A stretch of DNA of 64,000 nucleotides from Himantopus leucocephalus (Eukaryota > Chordata > Aves > Charadriiformes > Recurvirostridae): assembly GCA_003993805.1 (NCBI GenBank), contig RSEF01000005.1:43621988-43685987 (forward strand), in the 5' to 3' direction. How positions within the stretch are numbered: the first letter of the stretch is position 1; the number at the start of each line of letters is the position of its first letter. The translations under genes and the position numbers were made by a program. Below are positions 22,501-35,010 of the stretch, in pieces. The notes beneath the pieces are model-generated. The model searched no databases, was not told where the DNA came from, and worked only from the letters and a program-made list of their open reading frames with translations.

Positions 22501-25500
22501 TATGTTTTGTAACTGAAGATCAGGGTGGCAAATTCTGTTACTATGAATGCCAGTAGTGTATACCTAAGCTCATTTCATTTCAGCTAATTGTTTTCCAGAC
22601 AAGTTTGTTTCTACTTAACAAGCCATAGACTCAGGCTACTCTTCTTGGCCCAGTCATTAGAAAAATATACACTGGCAAAAGGAGCAGCCTCCCCTACTGG
22701 ACTAACTGATACTTGATAGCTGATTTACAGCAATGGTGAAAACCTGAGCCCTTTGTGGATTCCTTGGTGAGAACTTTTGCCATTGATGTCAGAGAAGCCA
22801 AATTCCACTTGGCATTGGGCAATACTGAAGAGATTTTTCCTCAGCAGCAGCTCTGAGCAGAACTGAGGACAAGAACTCCAAAACTTTGTCCCTAGCTCTG
22901 CCACTGGCTTACCTTGACACACTGGATGGTGAATTTTAAGGGCACATCATGTATTGCCAGCTGTTTCATTTTCCCTATGCTTTCGTGCAGAAATGTGGTG
23001 AGTATTTAAAATCTCTGCCCATCTGAAAGGAAAAACTTATTGTTAGTGTTCTTTCCTAACACAATGGAAAGATATTTTTGAACTTCAGCTGGGATATTTG
23101 GTCATTTGAATTTAGGGACCATCACAGCGCTATGGCTCCTGGTACTGGCTTTGCATGAAGTCCTGGGAATTCATCCTTGTCATACCCTGAGAAGGATCAG
23201 TACCTTTTCATGCAGCCAGTTCTACAAAGAAATATTGATCCTTGTCCCAAGAATACAATGTCAGGAAAAAATGGGGAATGCCTGGGCTGTGTGGTTAAAT
23301 TCAGTGAGTTTTTTCAGTCATTTCTTTCTGGGAGCGAGTGATTCTCTGCTGCTGGTGACGGTTTCATTTACTGCCTCAAGGAGCATTACGGACATGCATT
23401 TCTCTTTGCTGGTTCCAGAACTCCAGGGGGACTTTTTACACCGGTGACCCAAAGAGCTGACCACATCACCCCAGCCTCTACTTTCAACGTCCTGTTCACT
23501 GTCTTCTGTTTCTGTCACAAGTTAGATTTTGTCTGCAACTGTTCAATCAATTCATTTTACCAAAAATTGTGAACAAAGTTATTGAGGTGATTCAGCTAGC
23601 AAAGGAAAGAAGAGGTGAGGGAGAGAAGAGGAGGAAGATAGAAATTAAGCTGAAGTGTAAATCAGTCAAGGGTACAGTTCCCGTTCTTTCTTTCTCTTTA
23701 ATCAGAAGTGAAGGAGGCAAGGATTATCAGAAGAACCATTAAAGATCCAAGTAGGTCTCAATAAAAGACACAGACAGTTTGAAGCTGGAGGAAAAAATAA
23801 ACTAAAGAAGCAGGGAAGGAAGGAGTATCAGAGCTCAGCAGCAGAGTTGCCTTGTTGGGTCCTCTTGATCTGAACTGAGGAGGTTAGAGCTGCTCTGCAA
23901 AATGCGGTAGGGTCTGCAACTTGCCCACCAGAGCCCCAGGCTGCTGCTGTTCAATTTACAGTGGTCTTTTAGCTATATGCTTTTTTGATCTTGGATCCGG
24001 ACTTCAAAGTATTCCATATGTTTTTACAAATCCATTTACAGTGATGACTGAAACACCCATTTAGCTTTTTTTTTTTTTAAACCGTTGCCTGTGTTCTTGG
24101 AAGTCTTATTGCCGATATCTAGAATGAGACATGAATACATTTAGCTTATTATCTACTGGTCTGAAAAGTCAAGGCACTTTTTAAAAAAAATATTTTCCAT
24201 GGAGGGCGAAAGGGCGGATTCTGCTGCTGCTCAACATGGGAAGAGCTATGCAATGCTTCATTTGTGTTACTAAGAAGGTCACTGGGACAGGCCCAGGTAA
24301 AGGCTGGGCTGTACCGCAGTCTGCAGTGGTGGCTCAGGGGGTGTGCTTGCCCTGCCCGTGCTCCCCTGAGACACAGCAGGAGAGGAAGAGGAGCAATTTG
24401 TTCAAATGCAGCGTTGGAATAGCGGGCATTTTTGTCAGGGCACCCCTGCATGTGTATGTAGGCATAAGTGTAGTATTTGTCCTCAGGGAAGCTTGCTTCT
24501 CTTCAGAAGCAGTATCTGGTTTTTACGTTTCTGCTGAGGTTTAGGATTATGCGTAATTCATGTCTATAGGGAAGCTGAGTTCAGAGTCAAGAAAGGGCTA
24601 GGGGCTGTGTGTGGAAACCATTTCCCCCTGAATACTGAGTGAAGACAAAGCAGTCATATCTTCAGGAGCTCTTTGTTTCTTCTTTTATCGCATTTCACAG
24701 CCTGAGAGACCATCCTACAGCAACCCTTTTCTATAACCTTTCTGTATTTCCTGCTGGATTCAAGGGCACCTTCTAGGTAGGCTGATTGAGTCCCTGGCCT
24801 TCATGTAGCTGTACTCAACCGTGTTTACAGAAGTCCTACTTAGTCAAGAAGTTCAAAATACGGCAATAGAGAGTCCCTGATGTGATATGACAATGCAATG
24901 TCATCATTTTATGGTGCAGTGCTAATGGTTTCTAATTGTTTATAATATAATGATAAAATTGTAAAATTCAATAATCATTACTACTTATTTGATCCTCATA
25001 TAAAAAAAACCCCAAATGCAGTTGTTGGCTCTTGTAAAAGATGATATTTCTGTTATCTTTGCTATCTCTGCATGTCTTGGAGTGAACCACAGAAAAACAG
25101 TGCGGTCATTCCAAAAGAATTCGTAGGAAGGTTTTAGGATCCTGCCATGCACACCTAGGCTCTATAAATTCATGGACAAGACTGTAGCTGTAAGAAAATC
25201 ATTTGGAGTCTTATAGTCTACAGTCTTGTAGGCTACAGTCTTCCAGTAGCAAAGATTCAGGAACTAAAAAAGATTTTTGGTTCAAATTACAGTTGAGTCA
25301 TGGATTCTGTCGGTAAGCTCTGAGGACAAGGCTTGGAAAATGTATGAGTGAATGTAGAAATTCACTGATAAAGAAATCCTGCATTAGAGTTGAGGTAAGC
25401 AAGGGACTAAACTGTCCCAGAATGCTGAGCTGCAGATAAACTCACAGCACAATCAATGATATGTCAGCACCAATTTTGGTTAGATGTTGATACACAATTA

Positions 25501-25904
25501 GAAGAGACATATCCAACCTGAAGGAAGAAATTAATCCCACAAGATGATAAGAATTGCCATACACATTGGTCCATCTGGTCTGGTATTCTGTCTCTGGCCG
25601 TGGCCAGTGCCAGATGCTACAGATGGACGCAAATAACCCCTTTGATATGTTTAATTGTATATCCCAAGGGAGGGTTGCGGTTTTTTTCCTTGACCTCACA
25701 AACGATGATCACCTTATGCTGTAAAGAATTGAGAAGGAGACTCGCTGCAGTTTTATCCTAGTTATAATAATTTCACATGCCATTCTTTATTAATAAGTCT
25801 GTTTCTTATGCTAACTTTTTGCTTAGCTATTTTTACACTGCTATCTCAAAGCAGTTTATGTAGCTTCTTAGAGCATCACAGCACTGATAGAGGACAGGCA
25901 ACCA

Positions 25905-26000
25905 GTTTTTGTATTTCTTGTTCTAAGAAGAGAAAATGGGACACGGAGAGGGAGAGCAGTTTGCTGAGTCAGAAACCGTTGCCACATTTAAACAGCCCGA
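25905..26000 (-). mobile_element. Possible MIR-like relic
   Basis: AGAAAATGGGACACGGAGAG followed by an AGTTTGCTGAGTCAG-like segment resembles the reverse complement of the MIR core (GGAAACTGAGGCACAGAGAGG...). Weak. Confidence 0.35.
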
Positions 26001-26467
26001 GTTCTGCTGAAGTCCCTGGGCGTGCTGCTTTCTGCCATTTCACTCCAGGCCATCAGGGTGCCTGATCAATAGGCTTTGGAGGTTAATAGAGTTTAGGCTA
26101 TCTGAATACAGCCGTGCACTGAGTCAAACCTGGCAGTACAGCCTGGCACTGGTCATGTCCGGTCCACTGCACCATTCACATTGCTTTTACTTTGTGGCAT
26201 GGCTATGTTTCTGTCTAGGATTTCCTCGCAAAAATACCTGCGCATGGGTAGGAGGCACATGCATATTTAGTCTGACATTGCCAAGAGGTGTTGACCGTCG
26301 TGATTCATCCATGCATGTACCTGGAGTCCAGTGTGTCTCAAATACTTTTGATTTACTGTTTGTGGGCAGATTGTTGGTACAGTGCGTGTACATCGGGTCT
26401 TCCTGGAATATTGGGCTCACTGCACATGCATTATAGCACTGATCTGGGTGTGACCACTGGAAAACTG

Positions 26468-26567
26468 NNNNNNNNNNNNNNNNNNNNNNNNNNNNNNNNN
26501 NNNNNNNNNNNNNNNNNNNNNNNNNNNNNNNNNNNNNNNNNNNNNNNNNNNNNNNNNNNNNNNNNNN
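26468..26567. other. Assembly gap (100 N)
   Basis: Exactly 100 N. No recognisable repeat on either flank. Confidence 0.95.
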
Positions 26568-29189
26568 GTGTGCAGAGCATTCATGTACATTGGATGAAAA
26601 ACTTAATTTATCTCTTGTATTTGTCTAGCAGTTGGCAGACTCAGCAGCAGAAAAGGAATGCCAAGGAACTTCTGGCCTGGGCAGAAAGGACTTCCCTCTG
26701 TTGTAACCTATGATGTACATAGGGTAGGGTAGAGAAAATGAAGAGCTGTCCCATCTAGTTTATTCGAGATTTCTTTTCTTCCAGCTATGAAATAGGACAA
26801 AAGCACAAAATGTTGAAAATGTTGACTTGGCTATTCTAAGGAATTCAAAGAGGGTTGGTCCAACTGTGGTCTTTCAACAGCTACTGCTCAAGGGTGATAG
26901 GTAGATCATATTTTTATGTGAAACATCCAAGCACCTGATGCAAAATAGTGATAATACAACCCTTTCTTCTGTGCACAAACACACCCGTTGTATACACTTG
27001 CTTATGACTTAAAACCACATGCAGGAACTTAAACAGAAAACTGTTAAACTTCTATGGGAAAAAATAACATCATTAGAAGATGTTTTCCCAGAATTCATTC
27101 CTTTCCTAAAATGTCTGTAGCCCCCAGACTACCTCTGCAACAACCTTGCTGAATTCATCACCAGAAACAAAATTCATTCCCTGAAACCAAGCCACAGATG
27201 GCCTCGTTTCTATAGTCACCATACTAAAATATCACTCACAGTAAAACTATCCAAAGCTTTGGATTAAACACATGTGGTCCAGAATATGGACCAATGCGGC
27301 AAAGTCATCCAGTGCTGCAAAAGCCCTCATGGAACCTAAGCTGGTTAGACCAGAAACCTGCCGTATACTATGGTGAACTCGCACTGACATTCAGTAAATA
27401 GAAACATCCAGTTAACAGTGGGAGAACATTTTCCACAAATAACCAGTCTAAACTATCAGCCCTGATCCTCAAGGGAGTCCTTCAAAACAGTTTCAAAGGA
27501 AGATCTTAGAAACTAAAATTTTCAACTCTGTTAGACTCTAAAAATCAAGGGCATAGTATAGCAATATTGATTTATAGTATGTTGTGTTCTTACATCCTGC
27601 TGCCTGTGAACTCCTTCACATCCTATAGACAATAATTAGTTCTCTCTCTGTTCCACTGAGGGAGAGAGCATATTACCTCTCCTTTTGCTGGTACCGCTCC
27701 CTGAGGATCTACAGGTAGAAGTAACCTGTTCCCTTAAATTGACTAATTTATTAGCTAACAATATTAAATTCAGAGCTGTTAGTCTAAACCTGCATGTTGT
27801 TTTGAAAGCTGCTATTACTCCCTTAGATCTGAATAGGGTTTGTATTCCTTATGTTCTGCATTTTATCCTTCTATACCAGTTGGTCTATTAAAGGCAAACC
27901 TTGCTCATTTATATCCTTTGATCATCATGGGTATAACAATATCATTACAACAGTTTCAATCTTTGACATTTTTTAACTTCATTAAGTATTTATTTATTAA
28001 GCTTTGTAAAAAAACCATGTTTTTTAATGAAACTTGAAACCTTATTGTTAAATGCCTAAACTTGTTTAAAACCGAATATAGAACAATTCCTATAAATAGT
28101 TTACTTCTGATGAATTACCCTTCAGTGGAAAATTCTGAACCAATGCTAGTCATAAAAAGATTTGGACACAAATGCAAACAAAAACGCACATCTATGCCAT
28201 TAGAACCATTCTGAAAGCCCGGGTTACATGAGCATTAATCCATTTAGAAGGCTCCCAGAATAGTTGCTGTTATTTCTCCCTTACTTGATACAGCGTGGCT
28301 TGAACAGCAGCAGGAATGAGAAATATTTCTGGATCTTAGCTGCAGGTGACTGGGGCTCTGGAAGCGAATATTCTAAACCGTGTATCTTCCCAAGGTTTTA
28401 GCTTTAAAACTGGATGTTTGTTGTATTACAACTCTGTGGTTGGGATTTTAATTGAATAGGAATTTTTAAATTGAAATTGGTATCAGTGAGATTCTGAGAA
28501 AAAGCATTCAAAGACAATGGAGCAGTGTCATGCATCAGTAATAAGGTCATGGCATTCTTTTAACCATCACTGTGGAATGAACCCAGTCCTGTAGGTTTTT
28601 CCAAACCAGGCTGTGGTTCTGGACTTCTTAGAGTATTGTTGATTCTGTTAGGAAAATATTTCACTGTGAACTTCTGCACTAATTCTGCACCAAGAAATTC
28701 CAGTCTGTAACCTGCTGCTGGAGCAAGCCTGAACTGTGACTCAATTCCACCTTCGCTGCTAGGTGCCATAACATGTTTTTTCAGTGTTTAAGGCTAGATA
28801 AGCTTAAAGCCCAAACAAATCACTGTTTAGGCAATACATTGTTTAGGATAAACAATATGATATGTTAATGTAATACATTACAAGGCACATATAATCCATA
28901 TTTGCATAAATGAATAATCCTTGCATGTCTCCACACATTATGGATTTGCACACCTAAACTACATGTTTTAAAATCTTTTTCTTCATGGCAGTTATCAAAT
29001 GGAATATATAATTTTGATTGAGATCACAGATCTGTGGGACAGCATTTAGTCTTCATTTTGCAAGATTTCTGTCTCTGTCTTTCTTACCAAACTCTTTCTT
29101 GCTAGCATCATTGATACATAGCAGTGTGTTTGTGAATCTGGAGGAGAGCAGGGTCTAAGAATCTCCTCCTGGATCTTCAGTTTTCTGGT

Positions 29190-29335
29190 TTTATAATCTT
29201 AGCCAAATTACCCAAACTACTTAGTGCCCTTTCCTCCTATGTATGGGAATTACGATAGTGACCCAGCTTTGTAAAGCATTTTGAGATACATAATAGTTTT
29301 TGATTATGTAAAAGTGAAGTATTACTGTAAGTGTA
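29190..29335 (+). mobile_element. MIR-like SINE relic
   Basis: AATCTTAGCCAAATTACCC, TGCCCTTTCCTCCTATGTATGG and AGCATTTTGAGATACATAAT appear in MIR/MIR3 order (core, then tail). Confidence 0.5.
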
Positions 29336-31677
29336 CACGGAGAAAGACTGATGTATGTCTGCATATGCACATTACATTTAGAATGGAGTTCTCAGTTTTA
29401 CACTTAATTTACCTCTCCTGAAATAATGTATAACAGAAGCTTAATCCTTTGCATTGCATGGTTATTGGACTAGGTATTTGGGGATATTTTTAAAGTGGAT
29501 ATTCATTAACACCACGATCTTATCCAGTTCCTTATTTAATCTATATTGAGCTGCCTAGATGTTATTCATATTCCCCTACCACCAGCAAGTCAAGGTCTTG
29601 GGGAAACAGACTTGATGCATTCTGTTTATCCCTGATAGTTCATCATCTAAGATAAGCCAGGGTTGTCTGCAAACTGCAATCTCATCAGGCAGGCTCAGAT
29701 AGCATCTCACTTGACTTTTTTGCTTATTCCATTAACATGACTGTCCTGGAGATTTGGGATGCTCAGCTTCACCATGCTGGCAAGAGCAAATGATTAACCG
29801 GGAACTGAGATTTAGCCATCATTGACTCCATTAAACATGACAACCCTTTTAGTTGTTACACTGAACCTCTACAAGGCTGTGCTCCCAGAGAGCACTTAAA
29901 CAAGAGGGAGAGGAAGGATCAGAGTGCAGTGGCTTTCGTGACAGCTGGGCATCATTACATCACACTTTTAAAAGATCTTAATTCTCAAGAAAGGTTTTAC
30001 TTTCTCCCTTTTTGTTGTTGTTGTTGGTGGTTTCCTATACAGGTATTCACTCGCACTTTAGAGGTAACAGGCAAGTAGAGTCCCTAATTCTTATTCATTG
30101 GGCTTACTTCCCACAGTTTAAATAGCTCTGGGGAGAGACCAGAGATACCACTGATGTGTGCATACAGCAGCAGTGGTTGTACGCGTATGGTCAGGACCAC
30201 TCAACATTCCGTCTCTCTTCCCACGGAGTGTGCCCCAGTAAAACAGTCCATTCAGAGTGTCATTAAGCTGTATAGTTCATAATTTGTACATGAAATTGTG
30301 GGCCTGTGAATAGCTAGCCCCCTAGAAACACTGGTTGGTAGGTTTTGTGGGTAGGTAGGCTGTGGAAAATTCAGTCTTTGTTGTGTCCACATTGAAAGAA
30401 AATGAATGCCAACCTCATTTCAGTACTTGCATTTGCAGAGAAGAGAGGGAGAGAGTGCAGCAAGGAGCGGGTTAACTGCCTGCCTTTCTAAAGAGCTGGG
30501 CTGGAAAATATTTTTCAGCTTACCCTTTCAATATAGAGGTTTTGATGCTTTTTCTGTTTCACGGGGTTCAAAATGGGTTTGTTTTTCATGTTCTAAGGGG
30601 TTTTACTACAGTTATAACCATTCTGATAACAGTTCCAATAACATTTTTGATAAAAGAATTAGCATTTTAAATGTTTCAAAAATGAAAAATGTTGAAAAGT
30701 AAGATATTGCCGTTTTTAAAAGACCATTTTTCAATTTAAGAAGTCTTTAGTTTTAAAACATTAAAGCAACCGTATTATCTAAGAAAATCTGCACCAGAAT
30801 GCTGCCAAAGGAAGCAGAGGCTGGGAGGGGAGGAGGGACAGAGTGGTCCTGCAAATCTAACTGTGAGGAACCTCCCTTGGGTGGAAAAAATACTTATCCT
30901 AGAGAACTACGTCTCTAGATGATGGTCGGTAGCATTTACAGGTGTGACAGGAGCAAGATGGCATTAAGTGGATTGAGTTGAACCACCTTGTGTTTATTTC
31001 TGACATGTCATACGGAAGCACTTTAATCCTTTGCCCAGCATGTCTACTTATTAAACTTTCCCAACCCAGCAGAAATCCCCAAAGGCTGTTGACCGCAGTC
31101 CACTCTGGTTTTAAAAATAACCACATTCATGCCAGAGATTTTCAGGGGAGCCCAATCTGTTGGGTTATTTCTCTTTCTGTATGACACAGCTGAGAATTCC
31201 CAAAGTTTCTGCAGTCTGGTTCATAAGTGTCTGCCAGTGCTGGGGAGAGATTATGAGGCCAAATACTTCATCTACTGGACCAAATTTGGAAAGATGCATT
31301 CCACAGTGGAGGGCAATGCATAGGTCCTGCCTACGCTTTGTGGTTTGTGTTGGGATCCGACGAGGACAGCGCTGCTGCTGTTCTTCATCCTCCATTCCAG
31401 GCTGCAAACCCCAGCCTTTCACAGCATGGAAATTGTCTTTTTAACTGGTTCCTGTAGTTAGGAGAAGAGAGTGCTGTACCAAAAGTTCTGTCGGGTACTT
31501 CCACAGGTACCCAGCACTGTCTGTCTCTCAGCTGCTATATGTGTAAATACCATAGGATTTTTCTCATCGTCCAAGAGCCAGACGAAGTACCACTTGACTC
31601 TGGTTTCCTCTAAATCTGATTTTTGGACGCTTCTGTCTGAGCAAGGAGCTATGGATTGGCCTCACAGGGGGTCATGC

Positions 31678-31911
31678 TGATAAAACAGTTAATGAAGAAA
31701 ATTTCTGATGTTGCCCAAGGTTAATTAATGTGTTCACAATCTAGAACAATGTGCACAAGAAAAAGTGAGACTGCACATTACATACCGCCAAAATACGNTG
31801 ATAAAACAGTTAATGAAGAAAATTTCTGATGTTGCCCAAGGTCTAGAACACAATCTAGAACAATGTGCACAAAAAGAAGTGAGACTGCACATTACATACT
31901 GCCAAAATACA
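31678..31911 (+). repeat. Direct duplication around a single N (31798)
   Basis: About 115-120 bp copies at 31678-31797 and 31799-31911 start TGATAAAACAGTTAATGAAG. They differ where the left copy reads GTTAATTAATGTGTTCACAA and the right reads GTCTAGAACACAA, plus a few SNPs. This fits unmerged alleles at a contig join. Confidence 0.85.
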
Positions 31912-33867
31912 CTGTAAGTTCAAATACGACACGAGAGTACTGGTTCTGATCCTCGTTCTATTCTGGTGTCTTTAACAGCAGTCTTCCAGGTTTACGTTGA
32001 TATCAGTAACAGCAGAATGTGGACCATTTTACTTGTAAGTATAAAAATGCAGGTAGATGGTTGATTTTTAGAAGCATGCTTAGGCTATTATTTTTATTTC
32101 TTTTTCTGGCACAGGGGACTTTTTGCCCAACACAGGCGTGTGGCAGCAGAGGAAAGCGTATTCTGGGGCGGAAGGTGGGTGTTTGGGAGGAGGAGGGGGA
32201 TCGGGACGGGCAGATGGGTGCCGCAGTGCCTCGCTGACTCAGCCAGGCTCATTTTATCAAGTGTGTATGTTGAACAGATGAGGTGAAAGCCCCTTTCCCT
32301 TTTACTTCATGTTAACTCTGGTGTTAATATTTTAAGATACACAGGATAACTTCTCAGTAGGTATCAATATATTGACTCATTCTACTCAGTGACTGTAGCA
32401 GAGCTATGCCAGTTTATACCCAGTGGGGATCTGACACCCTCTCTCTGTTTTTTATCTGCTTCAGGTGTCTTAAAAAAATAGGTGGAGAGTAACAGATTGC
32501 ATATGATCTAATTTCTTCCCTGGTCTGTCCGGTGTGTCAGCCTTTCCGTGACAGAATCCAAGGGAAGCTGTGATTTGGAAAAATAATATATTCAGTACAT
32601 TGTAATGCTACACCAAAACTCCAAGCAGTTTTCCCTCCCCCCAAATCTTAATATGAAATCTTATTTTGTAACTCAAAAGAGGACAAGATCAAAGGACAGG
32701 TAGCATGTTCCTTGCAGACCTGGAGAGATATTGCATTTATGGATGAACTCACAAAGGAGCAGGGGATCTAGAATCATTAAACATCGGTATTAATTATACT
32801 AAATCTGTCAAATTCTACTTTAACTGGGTGGTGTTTCCTTATCCCTCTGACGTAGAAGCAAGAAGATGGTTCAGCATGGTGCTGGGGAGGCTGTGCTGCA
32901 CAGGGGCCATTGACAAGGCAGTGTGACAGGTTATTTACTGCTAGTAAGAAACCTGCTGTTTCAAGGCTTATCCCTAGAAGTGAAGATTTGCTGTCCTTTC
33001 ACTGCAGGGTGTGACACTGGCTACTGTCGTAGGCACATACTGGACTACGTGGACCTAGATTTCATCCGAAATGGCTGTTCTGGCATTTCAGCACGGAGCT
33101 CACTCTTCTCGGGGCTCGGGGGCAGTTGTTACTTGTGAAAATATTTTTGATATTAGGCATGCAACTGGGAATCCTCATCACTCATCGTCACTGACGTTGT
33201 CTAGTGTTAATCCTCATTTCTGGCTATGTCCTAATTCTGTTATTTTTATCCTGACTCCTTAAATTCTTCCTGCAGGCTTACTTGGATACTGACTTTTTCT
33301 TCATGTCTTGGCCTGCACTGTTTCATCATGCTTTTGTGAACTGCTCATCAGCTTTCAGGGTCCACAGCAAAGGCTTTCACACCTCAGGCAAAGCAGGGAG
33401 AGCAGAATTAGACCACCACTGAATGCTTTTGATGCTTCCACTAAGTAGTGTGGTTTGGGCTTAGGGCTAATAGCGAAGCAAGGTGGTATAACTGAACAAG
33501 CAAAGGCATTCTAAAGATAGTGCCCTTTTCACCCTGCCATTCAAGGAACAGAGCAGGATTGCTCTAAGGTTGGGAATTAGTGAGTGAGTTCGCTTTTAGT
33601 CCTCCAGGTAGCTGATAAAACTGGCACGCACGCAGGAAAGCTTTTAGGGAGGTGTCAAGTGTGGGAATGCAGTCTGCTGGATAATACACTGCACTTGGGC
33701 TTTGGGATTAGAAGATACCACTGCCAACTTTTTAATGCAGTAGCTAAAACTCTCAGGTTTAAAGGATTAGTACCATTTATTTGCTTCATTTCCTCCCGCC
33801 CCCGAACCTGCACCCCCCAGAGCAAAACTTTTCTAATCAGCATATAGCTCCTGCTGAGCTAGCTGGC

Positions 33868-33894
33868 TTTTTTTNTCTTTTTTTTTTTTTTTTT
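33868..33894 (+). repeat. Poly-T tract interrupted by one N (33875)
   Basis: About 25 T with one C and one N; true length uncertain. Confidence 0.85.
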
Positions 33895-34889
33895 ACACTA
33901 TTTTTTCTATATTGAAAAAGCCTGAGAAGGAAAAAAATGGGTGAGGAAAGCTGAAGCTCAGGTAAGGGCGGGTGGGACATGTTTTTGTAATTGATTTAAC
34001 TCTTTCTTTCAAATGCCTCTCAATTACTTTTCTGTGAGAATGCCTGGGGTAGCAGTGATGCTCTGTGTATTTGCCAAGGAGGGAGAGCACAGGCAATGTT
34101 TTCTTTAGGGCTGCAGAGCACAACAAGAGATGAGAAAGCAAGAGTCTTTGTAAGGCTGCAGGGCTTGGAGCAGCAGAAGAGGGAACTAAGGGACTGCTCC
34201 TCACCTCCCCGAGGCAGCTCTGAGCTATGGAGCTGAGGATGGCAGGGAGCTCCTCTCTGCAGAGTCACCCCTGGAATCTGCTTTAATTCTGCCAGAGACC
34301 AGTTTAACCCTGTATCATCAGTATTTCCCACATGTTTTAAATGTGATAAAAAGGGGTGTTTCACAGAGTTTAACATATGCCTAAATGGGGCTGACATGTT
34401 CCTAATTTATTTTCCCGACCAGATGAAAAAAGTTTCTCCTATGTGGTATTTGAACACGTCACGTATTTACCTGCTAAGGGATTTTCATTTCTTTGCTACT
34501 CATTCAGCTGGCAGTCCTTTAGCATGGTGTCATGGCATGAAGATTTGCGAGACTTGGGTCACGCAGTGAAGTTTATTTGGTACTTCAAAATTACATATGG
34601 TTGCTGGAATTTTTTGCTAAATACAAGAGATGAGTGACTCGTACTTTATTATGTGCTGAGTGGCAGGTTAAAATCCTAATTCCTGTCTCCAGTTACAGAG
34701 CAGAAATACATAAGAGCATACAAAGAGTTACAATGGTGTAACCGTAAGCAAGTGCAAATGAGATAAATTATTATTTGTAATTTCACAGCTGTTTACGTCT
34801 AGAGCCAGCTACAACTATCCTACTGAAATAGGATGATATAACTAATTCCATTTCACTGAAAATTGAGTTTCATAAGGAAACTAGGTTTC

Positions 34890-35010
34890 ATAAGATTACT
34901 GAGGCCTAGAGAAAAAAAAAGCATCTCATCCAGGTGCACAAAACAATTCAGTTACAGAGCAAGTGGAATGCAGAGGAGCTATAGCGTGTCCCAGGTTTAC
35001 TAGACCGAGC
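34890..35010 (-). mobile_element. MIR-like SINE relic
   Basis: ACTGAGGCCTAGAGAAAAAA, then TCTCATCCAGGTGCAC and AGTTACAGAGCAAGTGGAATG, follow the reverse complement of the MIR core (ACTGAGGCACAGAGAGG ... CCAAGGTCACACAGC ... AGTGGCAGAGC). Confidence 0.5.

Larger units (their letters stand above)
14061..29189. other. Beta intron 1, proximal part; little recognised
   Basis: No coding exon recognised. Contents noted are MIR-like relics near 19.5 and 25.9 kb and a 100-N gap at 26468. GC content falls gradually after about 15.2 kb, so 14.06-15.2 kb is a GC-moderate shore of the second CpG block. Confidence 0.55.

Noticed and set aside
25212..25242. Repeated CTACAGTCTT units as a regulatory repeat
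   Set aside because: Only two copies about 20 bp apart, with no wider pattern.
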